Shown here one piece after another: positions 5,895-7,520 of a stretch of DNA of 7,520 nucleotides. Source of the stretch: CAZOZK01 sp964584245 (GTDB taxonomy: Bacteria; Patescibacteriota; Microgenomatia; UBA1400; PJMF01); contig CAZOZK010000058.1 of assembly GCA_964584245.1 (NCBI GenBank), positions 1 through 7,520 on the forward strand, in the 5' to 3' direction. Numbering within the stretch: the stretch's first letter is position 1; each line of letters starts with the position of its first letter. The translations under genes were made by a program, and so were the position numbers. A model generated the notes under the pieces. The model saw nothing but the letters and a program-made list of their open reading frames with translations, did no database searches and was not told where the DNA came from.

Positions 5895-7061
5895 TTATCG
5901 ATTCCCCTTCGCCCTATTGTGCGTCTTGCAGAGCATTTGGCAATTTTCTATATTTGTTTTTCCACCCTTACTCCAAGCTGAGACGTGATCGGCATCCATT
6001 TCAGTAATACCCCAAATTTTTTCGTGATTTGCATCGTGACCAATAGCACACAATGGGCAATTGGACTCACCCTTAGTTTGAGCGGCTTCAGTTTGCTTTG
6101 CATAAACCACCTTCTTGGTCGGATCATCAAACACGCGCACATTCAGAAGTTTGGTGTCTTGCGAACCGCCGAGAATATACTCAAACACACCACGGCGATC
6201 TTTTACTTCAAAACTACTAAGTAGCTCTCGCACTTGTTTGGAAATTTCATCGGGATCATAGTCTTTCTTATGATATGTCTCGTACAATCTACCCCATTCC
6301 AAACCTTTCATCTCACTCTCAACATCGGTAAACAAGCCAGATATCCAATCAATTACTTTTGTAAAGTGTGACTTTAACTCGGTAATATCTTGATCATGGC
6401 GATGCTTGCTCATATAAGCATCAATTTCTCCTCGACTTACCCAGTTCAATGCACACTCTAGGTATGCTTGGCGCTTTATGTCGCCAGAAATATACGCACT
6501 CCACTTTTGGACAAGCGAGTTATTGCTGTTACTAAACTCTTCACGGGCTCTTGTAACAAATGGTCCTGAGTAAACAGCATTGAGAATTTCCTGTTGAGTT
6601 AGTGGTACCCCAGCAATATTGATAGTTTTGAACCAGTCTTTAATCTCCGGCTCGTCACCTTCACAAACATACACCAGTAACGACGCATTCAATATTTTTT
6701 CGCGCTGTACTTCTGCCATTCCACTGAAATACTGTTCGTGACCATTGGCGTCTTTGACCGCAAACTTACCGGTTACAAACCGACCCGCGCTAGTGATTCG
6801 CTGTTGGCCATCCAAAACTTCAAGAGCCTCACCATTCACTTTGTTGAAATACAGCAGTCCTATTGGGTATTCCTTGAGCAGCGACTCAATCACTGCCTGC
6901 TCGCGCTTACCACCATCACTGGCATAGATGTAATTGCGTTGATATTCTGGTTGGATAGTGAGTTTGCCAGCAAGTCCGAATAAACCTTTGCCTTCAAGTT
7001 CGTTATAAACAAAACCTTCAATTACTTCACGAATGGGGTACTTTTTAAGTGTAGTGATCAT
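5895..7061 (-). CDS. DUF262 (GmrSD-like) protein with C-terminal HNH nuclease
   Basis: This 388-residue protein joins two recognisable parts. The N-terminal DUF262 domain (about 1-170) has IQPEYQRNY (36-44) and the hallmark DGQQR (84-88), followed by FKTINIAG-PLTQQEIL. This ParB-like fold binds nucleotides in GmrS, BrxU and SspE-type enzymes. The C-terminal HNH domain (about 335-388) has CPLC (C335, C338), ADH (H359), SKGG, N373, and LCKTHN (C378, H381, N382). That gives a catalytic His-Asn-His set with two metal knuckles. Unlike GmrD and SspE, the HNH is a McrA-like type with CxxC, not DUF1524. The gene starts two bases after the stop of an EcoRI-family adenine methyltransferase, so it is the likely restriction partner of that enzyme, or a modification-sensing nuclease; the polarity is not readable from sequence. 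It has only a weak AAGAA upstream and probably depends on coupling with the methyltransferase. Confidence 0.93.
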   Translation of the reverse strand: MITTLKKYPIREVIEGFVYNELEGKGLFGLAGKLTIQPEYQRNYIYASDGGKREQAVIESLLKEYPIGLLYFNKVNGEALEVLDGQQRITSAGRFVTGKFAVKDANGHEQYFSGMAEVQREKILNASLLVYVCEGDEPEIKDWFKTINIAGVPLTQQEILNAVYSGPFVTRAREEFSNSNNSLVQKWSAYISGDIKRQAYLECALNWVSRGEIDAYMSKHRHDQDITELKSHFTKVIDWISGLFTDVESEMKGLEWGRLYETYHKKDYDPDEISKQVRELLSSFEVKDRRGVFEYILGGSQDTKLLNVRVFDDPTKKVVYAKQTEAAQTKGESNCPLCAIGHDANHEKIWGITEMDADHVSAWSKGGKTNIENCQMLCKTHNRAKGNR

Positions 7062-7063
7062 AA

Positions 7064-7520
7064 TTATTTTTTCTTATGCTTAACTAATAATCGCGGAAAT
7101 GTTTGTCGATAAAGTCCTTCTTCCACTATGTAATAAGTCTTGTTATTGAGCGGTTCATTGATTTTCAAAACTGCACCATCATTTAATTTAGTTACCTTAG
7201 TTTTCTCATTATTTTCTCCTACTTGTATTTGCTCAGGATAGATTTTGATAGCAGCACCAAACCATGTTTTGGTTAGACCCACAATTTCAAATTGCTCGGG
7301 GTTGTGTTTGTCTAGAAACGAAACAGGAACCCCCATCACACCATCGTAATTGCTTGGAATGGCATCTACAAAAGGTACTTCAATTGCCTCAAAGTTATCA
7401 TATTTTTCGTAAGCATGCTTACCTTGTAGTTTCCTGTTGTATTTTTTTTTATTTTTCACATTCATAATGCTTAAAGTTTGATGACGACGACCATGATTAA
7501 GATTTGTAAATAATACTACA
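7064..7520 (-). CDS. EcoRI-family adenine-specific DNA methyltransferase, C-terminal part
   Basis: The frame is open to the window edge (first full codon at 7519) and gives 151 residues up to TAA. An ATG at 7465 is internal: the 18 residues before it (LFTNLNHGRRHQTLSI) match the family's conserved FTNL-x-x-x-RR/KRH region and connect smoothly to it. Further family features are EKYDNFEAIEVP, YDGVMGVPVSFLDKHNPEQF, EIVG and TWFGAAIKIYP, and a Lys-rich end (KHKKK). Enzymes of this family transfer a methyl group from S-adenosylmethionine to adenine N6 and are about 320-380 residues long, so roughly the last 40 percent is visible. The catalytic motif (Asn/Asp-Pro-Pro-Phe/Tyr) and the SAM-binding part lie outside the window, so activity cannot be judged. 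It is the first visible gene of the right-hand operon, with the DUF262-HNH nuclease two bases downstream. Confidence 0.93.
   Translation of the reverse strand, partial: VVLFTNLNHGRRHQTLSIMNVKNKKKYNRKLQGKHAYEKYDNFEAIEVPFVDAIPSNYDGVMGVPVSFLDKHNPEQFEIVGLTKTWFGAAIKIYPEQIQVGENNEKTKVTKLNDGAVLKINEPLNNKTYYIVEEGLYRQTFPRLLVKHKKK

Noticed and set aside
1..7520. CRISPR array, insertion sequence ends, integrase, tRNA or attachment sites
   Set aside because: No regularly spaced repeats, transposase or integrase motifs, or cloverleaf-type sequence were visible on either strand.

Overview
All genes that can be supported lie on the minus strand, so transcription runs from position 7520 towards 1. The window looks like bacterial accessory (defence-type) DNA. 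TGA is used as a stop several times (AAA ATPase, DUF2130 gene, kinase-like gene) and never appears as a sense codon, so the normal bacterial code applies; mycoplasma-type and Gracilibacteria-type codes are excluded. Base composition is AT-rich overall but uneven. The AAA ATPase gene and the genes below 2263 are AT-rich, while the DUF2130 gene and the DUF262-HNH gene are visibly richer in GC, which suggests a mosaic. Several genes lack a clear Shine-Dalgarno sequence. I cannot name the organism. A small-genome lineage such as Patescibacteria is possible but only a guess.

Right block (7520-2408), a compact four-gene operon in transcription order: (1) the C-terminal part of an EcoRI-family adenine-specific DNA methyltransferase, cut by the window edge; (2) two bases later, a DUF262 (GmrSD-like) protein with a C-terminal HNH nuclease; (3) after 44 bases, a 723-residue ABC-type AAA ATPase with a CxxC zinc-hook-like motif and a C-terminal Arg-x3-Glu...His pattern like that of the anticodon nucleases PrrC and RloC; (4) overlapping it by four bases (ATGA), a long coiled-coil DUF2130 protein with a PD-(D/E)XK-like nuclease signature. 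The first two look like a modification/restriction pair. The last two look like a translationally coupled ATPase-nuclease pair. I infer a layered anti-phage locus: restriction plus a guard module, as prrC and rloC are known to sit in restriction-modification loci, or alternatively two adjacent defence systems.

Left block (2263-50), a second unit starting after a 144-base gap with a perfect TATAAT box: an unrecognised 198-residue acidic protein; a short reading frame (29 codons) that is either a mini-gene or the frameshifted tail of that protein; a Nudix hydrolase with a TTG start that overlaps the preceding stop; a possible 34-residue ORF; and a 270-residue protein with degenerate protein-kinase-like motifs. 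No tRNA, rRNA, CRISPR array, insertion sequence or convincing intrinsic terminator was seen. No stretch longer than about 160 bases lacks an assigned gene.
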